Shown piece by piece: positions 1 through 8,076 of a stretch of DNA of 64,000 nt. Each line of letters opens with the position of its first letter. Positions within the stretch are counted from its first letter, which is position 1. Both the position numbers and the translations under genes were made by a program. The DNA comes from Streptomyces sp. NBC_00464 (GTDB lineage Bacteria > Actinomycetota > Actinomycetes > Streptomycetales > Streptomycetaceae). The DNA is taken from NCBI RefSeq assembly GCF_036013915.1, contig NZ_CP107899.1, positions 4,154,001 through 4,218,000 on the forward strand. The letters run 5' to 3'. The notes under the pieces are model-generated. The model searched no databases. It was not told the DNA's origin and saw only the letters and a program-made list of their open reading frames with translations.

Positions 1-177
1 GACGTCGGAGACCTGCAGGACGCGCAACGGGCGTGCCCCGTGCGGGAGTACCGGGACGGTGACCCTTCGCAGACGGAACGAGCGGGCCTCGAATCCGGCT
101 GCGTAGGCGAGACCGGCGGCGCCGGCCGCGGCGGTGACCGCCGTGATTTTCAGGGGTACTCCGTAGCGTGCGCGCAT
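1..177 (-). CDS. metallophosphoesterase, N-terminal fragment (runs off left edge)
   Basis: The first 59 codons of a minus-strand gene are visible. The protein opens with MRARYGVPLKITAV, a single hydrophobic segment rich in Ala, then an Arg-rich stretch and VLPHGARPLRVLQVSDV. The ending LxVLQVSDV is the first metal-binding motif (DxH region) of calcineurin-like phosphoesterases of the membrane-anchored YkuE type. The PBP next door also has a phosphoesterase neighbour in mycobacteria (Rv3682/Rv3683, recalled), which supports the call. The remaining metal ligands lie outside the window, so substrate and activity cannot be judged. Confidence 0.75.
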   Translation of the reverse strand, partial: MRARYGVPLKITAVTAAAGAAGLAYAAGFEARSFRLRRVTVPVLPHGARPLRVLQVSDV

Positions 178-244
178 GCGCCCATCGTCGCAGACGGCGC
201 GTGTCCACAGGAAAACCGGCGGGCGGCGGACACCCCGCACCTGC

Positions 245-250
245 CACAAT
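245..250 (+). promoter_or_regulatory. -10-like hexamer CACAAT, leaderless start
   Basis: CACAAT lies exactly 6 nt before the ATG at 257, and no Shine-Dalgarno sequence precedes that start. This geometry would place transcription initiation at or next to the A of the start codon. It recurs at several other genes in the window. Inference only. Confidence 0.45.
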
Positions 251-256
251 CACCCC

Positions 257-721
257 ATGACCACGCTCAAGTCCAAGCTCAAGGAAGACCTCACCACGGC
301 CATGAAGGCGCGCGACGAGCTGACCTCGTCCACGCTCCGGCTGACCCTCACCGCGATCACCAAGGAGGAGGTCGGCGGAAAGACGGCCCGCGAACTCTCC
401 GATGACGAGGTGCAGAAGGTGATCGCCAAGGAGGCCAAGAAGCGCCGCGAGGCGGCCGAGGCCTTCGCCAAGGGCGGCCGGACCGAGCAGGCCGAGCGGG
501 AGAAGCGGGAGGGCGAGCTGCTCGACGCCTACCTCCCGCAGCAGCTGAGCGACGGCGAGCTGACCGCGATCGTGACGTCCGCCGTCGACGAGGCGAAGGC
601 CGCCGGGGCCGAGGGGCCGCGTGCCATGGGCGCCGTCATGAAGATCGTGAACCCGAAGGTCGCGGGGCGCGCCGAGGGCGGCCGGGTGGCCGCCACGGTG
701 AAGAAGCTCCTCGCGGGCTGA
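257..721 (+). CDS. GatB/YqeY domain-containing protein
   Basis: 154 aa, the usual length of stand-alone YqeY proteins. It starts MTTLKSKLKEDLTTAMKARDEL and contains the family's charged helix (IAKEAKKRREAAEAFAKGGR), the ELLDAYLPQQLSD segment and the Gly-Arg-Ala-rich end (NPKVAGRAEGGRVA). This domain is the tail domain of the GatB amidotransferase, where it contacts tRNA; the role of the free-standing version is not well defined. The ATG at 257 is preceded by a -10-like hexamer rather than a ribosome binding site. The gene converges with the PBP gene, with a perfect hairpin between them. Confidence 0.9.
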   Translation: MTTLKSKLKEDLTTAMKARDELTSSTLRLTLTAITKEEVGGKTARELSDDEVQKVIAKEAKKRREAAEAFAKGGRTEQAEREKREGELLDAYLPQQLSDGELTAIVTSAVDEAKAAGAEGPRAMGAVMKIVNPKVAGRAEGGRVAATVKKLLAG

Positions 722-742
722 GTTCGCGCGGTTCAGCAGGCG

Positions 743-790
743 GACATGAAGGTGGGGCGCCCCCGGCCGGGGGCGCCCCACCTTCATGTC
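743..790. terminator. bidirectional terminator hairpin (22-bp perfect stem)
   Basis: Positions 743-764 and 769-790 are perfect reverse complements with a GGCC loop. It lies 21 nt after the YqeY stop and 24 nt before the stop of the convergent PBP gene, so it can serve both. There is no U tract, as is usual in Streptomyces. Confidence 0.85.
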
Positions 791-814
791 CGGCGTACGC
801 AGGGACCGGTCGGG

Positions 815-3055
815 TCAGGGGCCGTTGGTCCCGCCGTCGTTCTGACCGCGGCCGTTGCCGTCGTTTCCGCCGATCAGGCCCGGCGGAATGCTGATGCCGG
901 GGAAGGGGGTGTCGTCGCCGGGCTTGTCGTCGCCCTGACCCGGCTTGTTCTTGTCCCGGTCCTTGTCCTTGTCCTCCTTCGGCTTCGCCCGCGGTACGTC
1001 GACCGGGGTGAAGGCCGGGGTTTCGGAGGCGTTCAGGGAACCGGTCATCGCCGTCCGCCAGATCGGACCGGGCAGACAGCCACCGCAGACGTCCTCGTAG
1101 TACTGGCCGCCGATGGTGATGTTGCTCATCGGGATCTGGTGGGCGCCGTCGCTGCCGACCCACACCGCCGTGGACAGGTTCGGCGTGTAGCCGACGAACC
1201 AGGCGTTGATGCGCTCGTCGGTCGTACCGGTCTTGCCCGCGTTGTCACGGTCGCTGAGACCGGCCGACTGTCCGGTGCCGTCCTCGACGACGCCCTTGAG
1301 CATCTGGTTGATGGTGTCGGCCGTGTGCTCGCTCATGGCACGGTTGCACGTCGACTTCGGTACGTCGATCTTCTTCCCGTTCGGCTTGGTCACCGACAGG
1401 ATCGCGATCGGGGAGCAGTACGTGCCGCGATTGGCGAAGGTGGCGTAGACCGAGGCCATCGCCAGCGGCGTCGACTCCTGGCCGCCGAGGGTGGTGGCGG
1501 GGTTCTGCAGCAGCGGCTTGTTGTCGCCGCGGTTGTAGCCGACCTTCTTCGCCATCGTGAGGGTCTCGCAGAGGCCCGCCTTCTGCTCCAGCTTGGCGAA
1601 GTAGGTGTTGATCGACTTGCCCAGCGCGCTGGTCATGTCGAAGGTGCCCTTCTCCGACTCCATCTCGTTCTCGACGTTCCACGGGATGGTGTCCGCAGGC
1701 TCGTTCTCGCAGGTGCGGAAGCCGTCGGCGGGAAGAGTGATCTTGTAGTCCGTGGTGAAGCTCTGGGCCGGACTGATCCCCTTCTCCAGCGCGGCTGCCG
1801 CGGTGATCGGCTTGAAGGTCGATCCCACCTGGAAGCCGGCGTAGCTGCCGCCCATCTTGTGGTCGACGGAGAGGTTCAGCATGGTCTGGTGCTGGGACGC
1901 GTCCAGTCCGTAGGGACGGGACTGGGCCATCGCCATGATCTGACCGGTGCCGGGCTGTACCTGGACCACAGAGGCCGCGACCTTGTCGGTCTCGTCGACC
2001 CGGGAGGTGGCTGCCTCGTTGGAGGCGGCCTGGGAACGCGGGTCCAGCGTCGTCTTGATGGTCAGTCCGCCGGTCGCCCAGAGCTTGGCGCGGTCCTTCG
2101 CGGTCTTGCCGAAGGCCGGGTCGTTCATGACGACCTCGTATACGTAGGCGCAGAAGAAGCCGGAACCGCTGACCGCGGTGATGCAGCCGTTCTTCGGCCG
2201 CTTCACCTTCAGCTTGATCGGGGTCTCCTTGGCCTTGTCGGCCTCCTGCTGCGAGATGTCACCGACATCGGCCATCCGCTGGATCACGGTGTTGCGACGC
2301 TTGGTCGCCTCCTCCGTGTCGTTGACGGGGTCGTAGCGGCTGGGCGACTGCACGATGCCGGCCAGCATCGCAGCCTCCTCCAGCTTCAGGTCCTTGGCCG
2401 ACTTGGAGAAGTACCGCTGGGAGGCCGCCTCGACGCCGTACGCCTGCTGGCCGAAGAAGGTGATGTTGAGGTAGTTCTCCAGGATCTTCTTCTTGCCGAG
2501 CTCTTCCTCGACCTGGATCGCGTACTTCAGCTCCTGGACCTTGCGGCCCAGCGTCTGCTGGGTGGCCTGCGCGACCTTGGTCGGGTCGTCGCCCGCCTCC
2601 TCGACGAAGACGTTCTTCACGTACTGCTGGGTGAGGGTCGACGCGCCCTGCGCGGTCCCGCCCGCCTGTACGTTGCGGTTCATCGCACGCAGGATGCCCT
2701 TGAGGTCGACCGCGCCGTGCTCGTAGAAGCGGGCGTCCTCGATCGCGATGATCGCCTTCTGCATGTACGGGGAGATCTTCGTCAACGGGACCACGGTGCG
2801 GTCCCGCGAGTACACCGTGGCGATCTGGCCGCCCTGGTTGTCCAGGATCGTGGTGCGCTGGCTCAGCGGCGGAGTCTTCAGGTTGGCCGGGATCTCGTCG
2901 AACCCGTCGACCGTCCCCTTGGCGGCGAGACCCAGTGCTCCGGCGGCCGGCAGCGCGATGCCCGCCAGGACCACTCCGGAGAGTGCGGCGACACCGAGGA
3001 ACTTGGCGGCCTGCTGGGTCGTCGTGAGACCCCCGCCCGAGCGCTTCTTTGGCAT
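815..3055 (-). CDS. class A (bifunctional) penicillin-binding protein
   Basis: 746 aa. A short basic N-terminus is followed by one membrane anchor (about residues 18-46). The glycosyltransferase domain shows the catalytic Glu in IAIEDARFYEHG (E106) and the STLTQQYVKN motif. The transpeptidase domain shows STFK (S412), SIN (481-483) and KTG (608-610), so both activities should be intact. The tail from about residue 695 is Lys/Asp/Gly-rich and disordered. The protein polymerises and cross-links peptidoglycan outside the membrane. It is divergent from wblA, the same pairing as PonA2/WhiB4 in mycobacteria. An upstream AGCCTA (TAGGCT on the coding strand) 6 nt before the start suggests a leaderless message. 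Confidence 0.95.
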   Translation of the reverse strand: MPKKRSGGGLTTTQQAAKFLGVAALSGVVLAGIALPAAGALGLAAKGTVDGFDEIPANLKTPPLSQRTTILDNQGGQIATVYSRDRTVVPLTKISPYMQKAIIAIEDARFYEHGAVDLKGILRAMNRNVQAGGTAQGASTLTQQYVKNVFVEEAGDDPTKVAQATQQTLGRKVQELKYAIQVEEELGKKKILENYLNITFFGQQAYGVEAASQRYFSKSAKDLKLEEAAMLAGIVQSPSRYDPVNDTEEATKRRNTVIQRMADVGDISQQEADKAKETPIKLKVKRPKNGCITAVSGSGFFCAYVYEVVMNDPAFGKTAKDRAKLWATGGLTIKTTLDPRSQAASNEAATSRVDETDKVAASVVQVQPGTGQIMAMAQSRPYGLDASQHQTMLNLSVDHKMGGSYAGFQVGSTFKPITAAAALEKGISPAQSFTTDYKITLPADGFRTCENEPADTIPWNVENEMESEKGTFDMTSALGKSINTYFAKLEQKAGLCETLTMAKKVGYNRGDNKPLLQNPATTLGGQESTPLAMASVYATFANRGTYCSPIAILSVTKPNGKKIDVPKSTCNRAMSEHTADTINQMLKGVVEDGTGQSAGLSDRDNAGKTGTTDERINAWFVGYTPNLSTAVWVGSDGAHQIPMSNITIGGQYYEDVCGGCLPGPIWRTAMTGSLNASETPAFTPVDVPRAKPKEDKDKDRDKNKPGQGDDKPGDDTPFPGISIPPGLIGGNDGNGRGQNDGGTNGP

Positions 3056-3453
3056 GGGGGCAGCCTACGTTCTCATTCGCCGGACACACGTATATGCCTT
3101 GGCCTAAGCTGCTCTCAACTGTCACAGCAGTCCGGTTTTGTATCAACCCCCCTGCATGACCCTGTGCATGACCCGGCCACGAGTTCAGGCGCTCCCGAAA
3201 TCGCCTCGTGTGTCATCGACCGTCCGTTATGACTCAGGTGGTCTGTCCCGATTCTGCCGGGATAGTCGCGCATGTCCTCACCTCACTCCCCTGGGTGATC
3301 TGCCGCATACGCATAGTCCGTTCGGGCCATTCAAGATTGGGCCCGAAGGGGGTGTTGTGCTGTCGCCACCTTCCGTAACGTCCTCAACTGGCAGCGGTGA
3401 ATATGCCGCTACCGCCGTGGGGGAGCCTCGATTCGGGAGAGGACGGCGCCGGG
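3056..3453. other. intergenic region between divergent PBP gene and wblA
   Basis: About 400 nt with visibly lower GC than its surroundings, for example near 3090-3140 and 3240-3330. Next to the PBP start lies the hexamer at 3062-3067, six nt before the ATG. The rest presumably carries the wblA promoter and a long leader. I see no open reading frame here with a convincing start or conserved sequence. Confidence 0.5.
3062..3067 (-). promoter_or_regulatory. -10-like TAGGCT for PBP gene, leaderless start
   Basis: On the minus strand TAGGCT is followed by GCCCCC and then the ATG of the PBP gene, a 6-nt gap with no ribosome binding site. Same geometry as seven or more other starts in this window. 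Confidence 0.45.
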
Positions 3454-3804
3454 ATGGGCTGGGTAACCGACTGGAGTGCGCAGGCAGCCTGCCGCACTAC
3501 CGATCCGGATGAACTGTTCGTACAAGGGGCAGCGCAGAACAGAGCCAAGGCGGTGTGCACCGGATGCCCGGTGAGGACCGAGTGCCTGGCCGATGCGCTG
3601 GACAATCGCGTCGAATTCGGCGTGTGGGGCGGAATGACCGAGCGGGAGCGTCGCGCACTGCTGCGTCGACGCCCGACGGTCACGTCCTGGCGCCGGCTGC
3701 TGGAGACCGCGCGCAGCGAGTACGAGCGGTCCACGGGCATCCTGCCCGTGGCGATCGGGCTGGAGGACGACGAACTGCACGAGACGTTCGCCGCCGTGGG
3801 GTAG
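3454..3804 (+). CDS. wblA: WhiB-family iron-sulfur regulator WblA
   Basis: 116 aa from MGWVTDWSAQAAC. It has the four cysteines of WhiB proteins (ACRTT, then the CTGCPVRTEC group) that bind a [4Fe-4S] cluster, the GVWGG turn that contacts sigma factor, and a basic stretch LLRRRPTV for DNA. The sequence is essentially the Streptomyces WblA, a regulator that promotes sporulation and represses antibiotic production and early stress genes. An in-frame ATG at 3397 would add 19 residues, but it has only a weak ribosome binding site; GGGAGAGG lies 12 nt before 3454. The adjacent PBP and ATPase pair match the WhiB4 neighbourhood of mycobacteria. Confidence 0.92.
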   Translation: MGWVTDWSAQAACRTTDPDELFVQGAAQNRAKAVCTGCPVRTECLADALDNRVEFGVWGGMTERERRALLRRRPTVTSWRRLLETARSEYERSTGILPVAIGLEDDELHETFAAVG

Positions 3805-3834
3805 ACCCGGGCGGCAGGACGGACGACGGGGTGA

Positions 3835-5337
3835 CTACGCAGCTCCGGCCGAGGCGGTACCGGTCGCGAGCCGGTCCCCGATGGCTCGCAGCCCTGCGAG
3901 GTCATGGACATCTCCGGGCAGCGCGGCCACCGCGGTCACGGCCACCTCGGGGTGCAGCGCGGTGAAGCGGTCGCGTGTGCGCTGTTCGCGCGCGACCACC
4001 TGCATCCGTTCGGCATGCAGACGCAGCAGACCGGCCGTCAGCTGTTCGACGGTTACGGCGTCTGCGGCCGGGGCGTTCGCGGCCACGGTGTCTGAGCTCG
4101 GGGCGTCTGCGATCGGGGCGTCTGCGATCGAGTCGGCTGTGGTCGAGTCGGCTGCTGCCGCGGCATCCGCGCCGGCATGGGCGTCAGGGATGTCGGCGGG
4201 CTCGTGTTCCGAGGCATGCTCGGACGGTTCGGGGGTGGCGGCTCCTGCGGTGTTCGGGGTCTGTGCGGAACCGGCCGCGGGGGATTCGGCGGGCTCACGA
4301 AGTCCAGCCTTCCCGGCCCCCTGATCCACAATGCCGTCGGCCTCAAGATTTTCCGCGGCGGCCAGCGCGCGCTCGGAGGAGAGCCGGGCGGCGTCACTGC
4401 CGTGGACCCGGTTGAGCACCAGGCCCGCCAGCGGCATGTCCTCCGCGGCCAGCCGCTCCACGAAGTACGCCGCTTCGCGGAGCGCGTCCCGCTCCGGCGT
4501 CGCGACGACGAGGAACGCCGTGCCGGGTGCCTGGAGGAGCTTGTACGTGGCATCGGCGCGGGTGCGGAACCCGCCGAACATGGTGTCCATCGCGGCGACG
4601 AAGGTCTGCACATCACGCAGGAACTGGCCGCCGAGCAGCTTGCCCAGCGTCCCGGTCATCATCGACATGCCCACGTTGAGGAACTTCATTCCGGCCCGGC
4701 CGCCCATTTTCGCCGGGGCCATCAGCAGCTTGATGAACTTGCCGTCCAGGAACGAGCCCAGCCGCTTCGGCGCGTCCAGGAAGTCCAGCGCGGATCGCGA
4801 CGGCGGGGTGTCGACGACGATCAGGTCCCACTCGTCGCGCGCCCGCAGCTGACCGAGCTTCTCCATCGCCATGTACTCCTGCGTGCCCGCGAAACCGGCC
4901 GACAGGGACTGGTAGAAGGGGTTCTCCAGGATCGCGCGGGCCCGTTCCCCGTCCGCGTGCGCCTCGACGATCTCGTCGAAGGTCCGCTTCATGTCGAGCA
5001 TCATGGCGTGCAGCTCGCCGGCGCCCTCGGTCCCGACACCCTTCACCCGGCGGGGGATGTTGTCCAGGGAGTCGATGCCCATGGACTGGGCGAGCCTGCG
5101 CGCCGGGTCGATCGTGAGGACGACGACCTTGCGCCCGCGCTCGGCCGCGCGTACGCCCAGGGCTGCCGCGGTCGTCGTCTTGCCGACGCCGCCCGAGCCG
5201 CAGCACACGACGATCCGGATGTCCGGGTCGTCGAGCAGGGCGTCGGTGTCCAGGGCGGGGGCCGTTGCGAGAGCCGCGGCCGTACCTGCGCCCGCGTCCG
5301 TACCGGTATCCGCTTCCGTGCCCGTGTCCGATGTCAT
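3835..5337 (-). CDS. ArsA/Get3-like ATPase with low-complexity insert
   Basis: 500 aa. After a Thr/Gly/Ala-rich N-terminal tail comes a deviant Walker A P-loop, CCGSGGVGKTT (about residues 45-55), then IDPARR and VDTPPSRSALDFL, the switch regions of the ArsA/Get3/MinD class. Residues about 327-428 are an Ala/Asp/Pro/Glu-rich insert that contains near-repeats (DSIADAPIADAP) and interrupts the C-terminal part. The start overlaps the stop of the next ATPase gene by ATGA, so the two are translationally coupled and probably form a heterodimer. The pair corresponds to Rv3679/Rv3680 of M. tuberculosis, bacterial Get3-like proteins; the client is unknown. Confidence 0.88.
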   Translation of the reverse strand: MTSDTGTEADTGTDAGAGTAAALATAPALDTDALLDDPDIRIVVCCGSGGVGKTTTAAALGVRAAERGRKVVVLTIDPARRLAQSMGIDSLDNIPRRVKGVGTEGAGELHAMMLDMKRTFDEIVEAHADGERARAILENPFYQSLSAGFAGTQEYMAMEKLGQLRARDEWDLIVVDTPPSRSALDFLDAPKRLGSFLDGKFIKLLMAPAKMGGRAGMKFLNVGMSMMTGTLGKLLGGQFLRDVQTFVAAMDTMFGGFRTRADATYKLLQAPGTAFLVVATPERDALREAAYFVERLAAEDMPLAGLVLNRVHGSDAARLSSERALAAAENLEADGIVDQGAGKAGLREPAESPAAGSAQTPNTAGAATPEPSEHASEHEPADIPDAHAGADAAAAADSTTADSIADAPIADAPSSDTVAANAPAADAVTVEQLTAGLLRLHAERMQVVAREQRTRDRFTALHPEVAVTAVAALPGDVHDLAGLRAIGDRLATGTASAGAA

Positions 5338-6323
5338 GCACCCACCCCTTGTTCCGCCGCACCTTCGCCCGCGCCCTGCTTGCGCAGCTCCATCGCCAGC
5401 TCGTACAGCCCGGCCGGGTCCACGCCCTCGCCGATCAGCGGGAGTTCGTACCCCGGCAGTCCGAGCTCCGCCAGTACGGCGCGCTGCTCACGCTCCAGCT
5501 CCACCCGCTGGGCGTGCTCGGCCGCCTGCTCGACCAGGGGGCGCACGAGCCCTGCCGAGCCGGTCACGCCCGCCCGGGTGAGCGTCTTGGCGATCTCCTT
5601 GCGCCGCCCGCCCGCGGCGGTGCGCAGCGCGTCCTCGTCGAGCAGGTGCGGGCGCACCATGTTCACGATGACCCGGCCCACCGGCAGTTCGGCGGCCCGC
5701 AGGTCCGCGATGCCGTCGGCGGTCTCCTGGACCGGCATCTCCTCCAGGAGGGTCACCAGGTGCACCGCGGTCTCGGGGGACTTCAGCACCCTCATCACGG
5801 CCTGTGCCTGATTGTGTATCGGGCCGATCCGGGCGAGCCCGGCCACCTCGTCGTTCACGTTGAGGAAGCGGGTGATGCGCCCGGTCGGCGGGGCGTCCAT
5901 GATCACGTAGTCGTAGACGAACCGGTTCCGCTTGTCCTTGCGGCGCACCGCCTCGCACGCCTTGCCCGTCAGCAGGACGTCCCGGACACCGGGCGCGATG
6001 GTGGTGGCGAAGTCGATCGCGCCGAGTTTCTTCAGCGCCCGGCCCGCGCTGCCGAGCTTGTAGAACATCTGGAGGTAGTCGAGGAGGGCGCGCTCGGCAT
6101 CGATCGCGAGGGCGTACACCTCTCCGCCGCCGGGTGCGACGGCGATCTTGCGCTCCTCGTAGGGGAGCGAATCCGCCTCGAAGAGCTGGGCGATGCCCTG
6201 TCTGCCCTCGACCTCGACGAGGAGGGTGCGCCTGCCCTCGGTCGCGAGGGCGAGCGCGAGGGCGGCGGCGACCGTGGTCTTACCGGTACCGCCCTTGCCG
6301 CTGACGACCTGGAACCTGCTCAC
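5334..6323 (-). CDS. ArsA/Get3-like ATPase, second subunit
   Basis: 329 aa starting at a GTG (MSRFQVVSGKGGTGKTT). The P-loop GKGGTGKTT is at residues 9-17, followed by VEVEGRQ (in the place of the Asp-containing switch I), DYVIMDAPPTGRITRFL (switch II) and RVIVNMVRP, typical of Get3/ArsA-like ATPases. No cysteine pair for arsenite or zinc binding is evident. It is the first gene of a two-gene operon with the ATPase that overlaps its stop codon. TAGGCT lies 7 nt before the GTG, so the transcript is probably leaderless. Confidence 0.9.
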   Translation of the reverse strand: MSRFQVVSGKGGTGKTTVAAALALALATEGRRTLLVEVEGRQGIAQLFEADSLPYEERKIAVAPGGGEVYALAIDAERALLDYLQMFYKLGSAGRALKKLGAIDFATTIAPGVRDVLLTGKACEAVRRKDKRNRFVYDYVIMDAPPTGRITRFLNVNDEVAGLARIGPIHNQAQAVMRVLKSPETAVHLVTLLEEMPVQETADGIADLRAAELPVGRVIVNMVRPHLLDEDALRTAAGGRRKEIAKTLTRAGVTGSAGLVRPLVEQAAEHAQRVELEREQRAVLAELGLPGYELPLIGEGVDPAGLYELAMELRKQGAGEGAAEQGVGA

Positions 6324-6330
6324 GTATTCG

Positions 6331-6336
6331 AGCCTA
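6331..6336 (-). promoter_or_regulatory. -10-like TAGGCT for the ATPase pair
   Basis: Minus-strand TAGGCT ends 7 nt before the GTG at 6323; there is no ribosome binding site between them. It would make the message of the two-ATPase operon leaderless. Confidence 0.45.
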
Positions 6337-6393
6337 ACCAGTCGCGCCGCAGGCTACGCACGAGGCTGCGCGTGCCAGGGATTGCCCAGGCAT

Positions 6394-6399
6394 TACAGT
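6394..6399 (+). promoter_or_regulatory. -10-like TACAGT, leaderless start
   Basis: TACAGT is followed by CGGGCC and the ATG at 6406. The intergenic space to the divergent ATPase gene is only 82 nt, and this hexamer is the only promoter-like element facing right. Confidence 0.45.
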
Positions 6400-6405
6400 C
6401 GGGCC

Positions 6406-6564
6406 ATGACCAAGTGGGAATACGTGACCGTGCCTCTTCTCGTGCACGCGACCAAGCAGATTCTGGACACCTGGGGCGAGGACGGCTGGGAGCTGGTCCA
6501 GGTCGTTCCCGGCCCGAACAACCCCGAGCAGCTCGTGGCCTACCTGAAGCGGGAGAAGTCGTAG
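6406..6564 (+). CDS. DUF4177 domain-containing small protein
   Basis: 52 aa, MTKWEYVTVPLLVHATKQIL then GEDGWELVQVV. The WEY...GWELV pattern is that of DUF4177 proteins, small predicted beta-alpha folds of unknown function. The stop codon overlaps the GTG of the RidA gene by one base, so the two are surely cotranslated. A counterpart sits in the same place in mycobacteria (Rv3678A, recalled). Function unknown. Confidence 0.85.
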   Translation: MTKWEYVTVPLLVHATKQILDTWGEDGWELVQVVPGPNNPEQLVAYLKREKS

Positions 6565-7034
6565 TGGCGGGCGCCGTCGAGGCGAAGCTCGCCGAACTCG
6601 GGCTGGCCCTGCCGGACGTCGTGCCGCCGCTCGCCTCGTACCAGCCGGCCGTGCAGTCCGGGGTGTACGTGTACACCTCGGGCCAGCTGCCGATGGTGGA
6701 CGGCAAGCTCGCCGTCACCGGCAAGGTCGGTGCGGAGGTCACGCCCGACGAGGCCAAGGAGCTGGCGAAGACCTGCGCGCTCAATGCGCTGGCCGCCGTG
6801 AAGTCGGTCGCGGGCGACCTGGACCGGATCGCCCGTGTCGTGAAGGTCGTCGGATTCGTGGCCTCGGCCACGGACTTCACCGGCCAGCCCGCCGTGATCA
6901 ACGGTGCGAGCGAACTGCTCGGCGCGGTGCTCGGCGACAAGGGTGTGCACGCCCGCAGCGCCGTCGGCGTCGCGGTGCTGCCACTGGACGCGCCGGTCGA
7001 GGTCGAGGTCCAGGTCGAGCTGACCGGAGCCTGA
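6564..7034 (+). CDS. RidA family protein
   Basis: 156 aa from a GTG that shares its G with the stop of the preceding gene. It shows the YjgF/YER057c/UK114 fold markers: YTSGQLPMVDGKL, the GKVGAEVT...A...AL.NALAAVKSVAGDLDRI helix, VVKVVGFVAS, and HARSAVGVAVLPLDAPVEVEV. Family members deaminate reactive enamine or imine intermediates. The Arg that anchors the carboxylate is present in HARSAVG, and the usual Cys/Thr region is shifted as in actinobacterial members, so activity is plausible but not assured. The gene lies in the RidA-MBL-Crp neighbourhood conserved in actinobacteria. Confidence 0.88.
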   Translation: MAGAVEAKLAELGLALPDVVPPLASYQPAVQSGVYVYTSGQLPMVDGKLAVTGKVGAEVTPDEAKELAKTCALNALAAVKSVAGDLDRIARVVKVVGFVASATDFTGQPAVINGASELLGAVLGDKGVHARSAVGVAVLPLDAPVEVEVQVELTGA

Positions 7035-7170
7035 GCCGAAGCCGTACCGCTGCCGGGGTTCCGCCCCGCTTCCGTGGGGATCCCGTCCGGTCGTCATGAC
7101 CGGGCGGGATCCTCTGTGTACGGGGCATGTACGGATCACCGCGCCCCTCGAACATCGACGCGGTTCCGGA

Positions 7171-7176
7171 TAGCCT
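7171..7176 (+). promoter_or_regulatory. -10-like TAGCCT, leaderless start
   Basis: TAGCCT, then CCGGCC, then the ATG at 7183, with no ribosome binding site. Same spacing as at 12825-12830 and 52942-52947. Confidence 0.5.
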
Positions 7177-7182
7177 CCGGCC

Positions 7183-8076
7183 ATGTCCAATGGTCAGTGG
7201 TACCCACCGGAATGGCCCGACCGGATCCGGGCCCTAGCCGCAGGCGAACTGACGGCAGCCACCCCCAGGCGGGCCGCCACCGTGATGCTGCTCCGGGACG
7301 CCGCCGCGGGTACCGGGGGCGGGCCCGCGGTCCACATGCTGCGCCGGCGCACCTCGATGGCCTTTGCCGGAGGGGCGTACGCCTATCCGGGTGGCGGTGT
7401 CGACCCGCGCGACGACGACCGCCTCGTCGGCTGGGCAGGACCCTCGCTGGAGGACTGGGCGAAGCGGCTCGGTGCCGGTACGCCGGCCGAGGCGCAGGCG
7501 ATCGTCTGCGCGGCGGTCCGTGAGACGTACGAGGAGGCGGGCGTCCTGCTCGCGGGACCGACCGCCGGCACGGTCGTCACGGACACCACCGGTGCGGACT
7601 GGGAGGCCGACCGCGAGGCCCTGGTCGCGCGGGAGCTGTCGTTCGCCGAGTTCCTCGACCGGCGCGGGCTGGTGCTGCGCTCGGACCTGCTCGGCGCGTG
7701 GGCGCGCTGGATCACTCCGGAGTTCGAACCGCGCCGCTACGACACGTGGTTCTTCGTCGCCGCGCTCCCGGCCGGTCAGCGCACCCGCAACGCCTCGACG
7801 GAGGCCGACCGCACGGTGTGGATCGGTCCGGGCGAGGCCGCCGACGGATACGACCGCGGGGAGCTGACGATGATGCCGCCGACGGTTTCCACGCTGCGCG
7901 CGCTCAGGCCGTACGCCACCGCCGCGCAGGCGCTGGAGGCCGCATCGGGCCAGGACCTCACCCCCGTACTGGCACAGGCCCGTCTGGAGGGCGACGAGCT
8001 GGTGCTGAGCTGGCCGGGGCACGAGGAGTTCACCAAGCGCCTCCCCACGGGCGGTACGGGCGGTGGTTCCGCATGA
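7183..8076 (+). CDS. Nudix hydrolase
   Basis: 297 aa. It contains a Nudix box whose core is AAVRETYEEAGVLL, preceded by AYPGGGVDPRDDD, which fits GGx...REUXEEXG with an expanded spacing between the Gly and REX parts. This arrangement is common in the large actinobacterial Nudix proteins next to MBL enzymes. The substrate (a nucleoside diphosphate linked to another group) cannot be told from sequence. The stop codon overlaps the start of the MBL gene by ATGA, so the two form a coupled pair. Confidence 0.88.
   Translation: MSNGQWYPPEWPDRIRALAAGELTAATPRRAATVMLLRDAAAGTGGGPAVHMLRRRTSMAFAGGAYAYPGGGVDPRDDDRLVGWAGPSLEDWAKRLGAGTPAEAQAIVCAAVRETYEEAGVLLAGPTAGTVVTDTTGADWEADREALVARELSFAEFLDRRGLVLRSDLLGAWARWITPEFEPRRYDTWFFVAALPAGQRTRNASTEADRTVWIGPGEAADGYDRGELTMMPPTVSTLRALRPYATAAQALEAASGQDLTPVLAQARLEGDELVLSWPGHEEFTKRLPTGGTGGGSA

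Noticed and set aside
746..3232. Long plus-strand frame of 828 codons opposite the PBP gene
   Set aside because: It mirrors the PBP gene, has an Arg/Gly/Val/Leu-biased composition without domains, and contains the terminator. High-GC third positions open the antisense frame.
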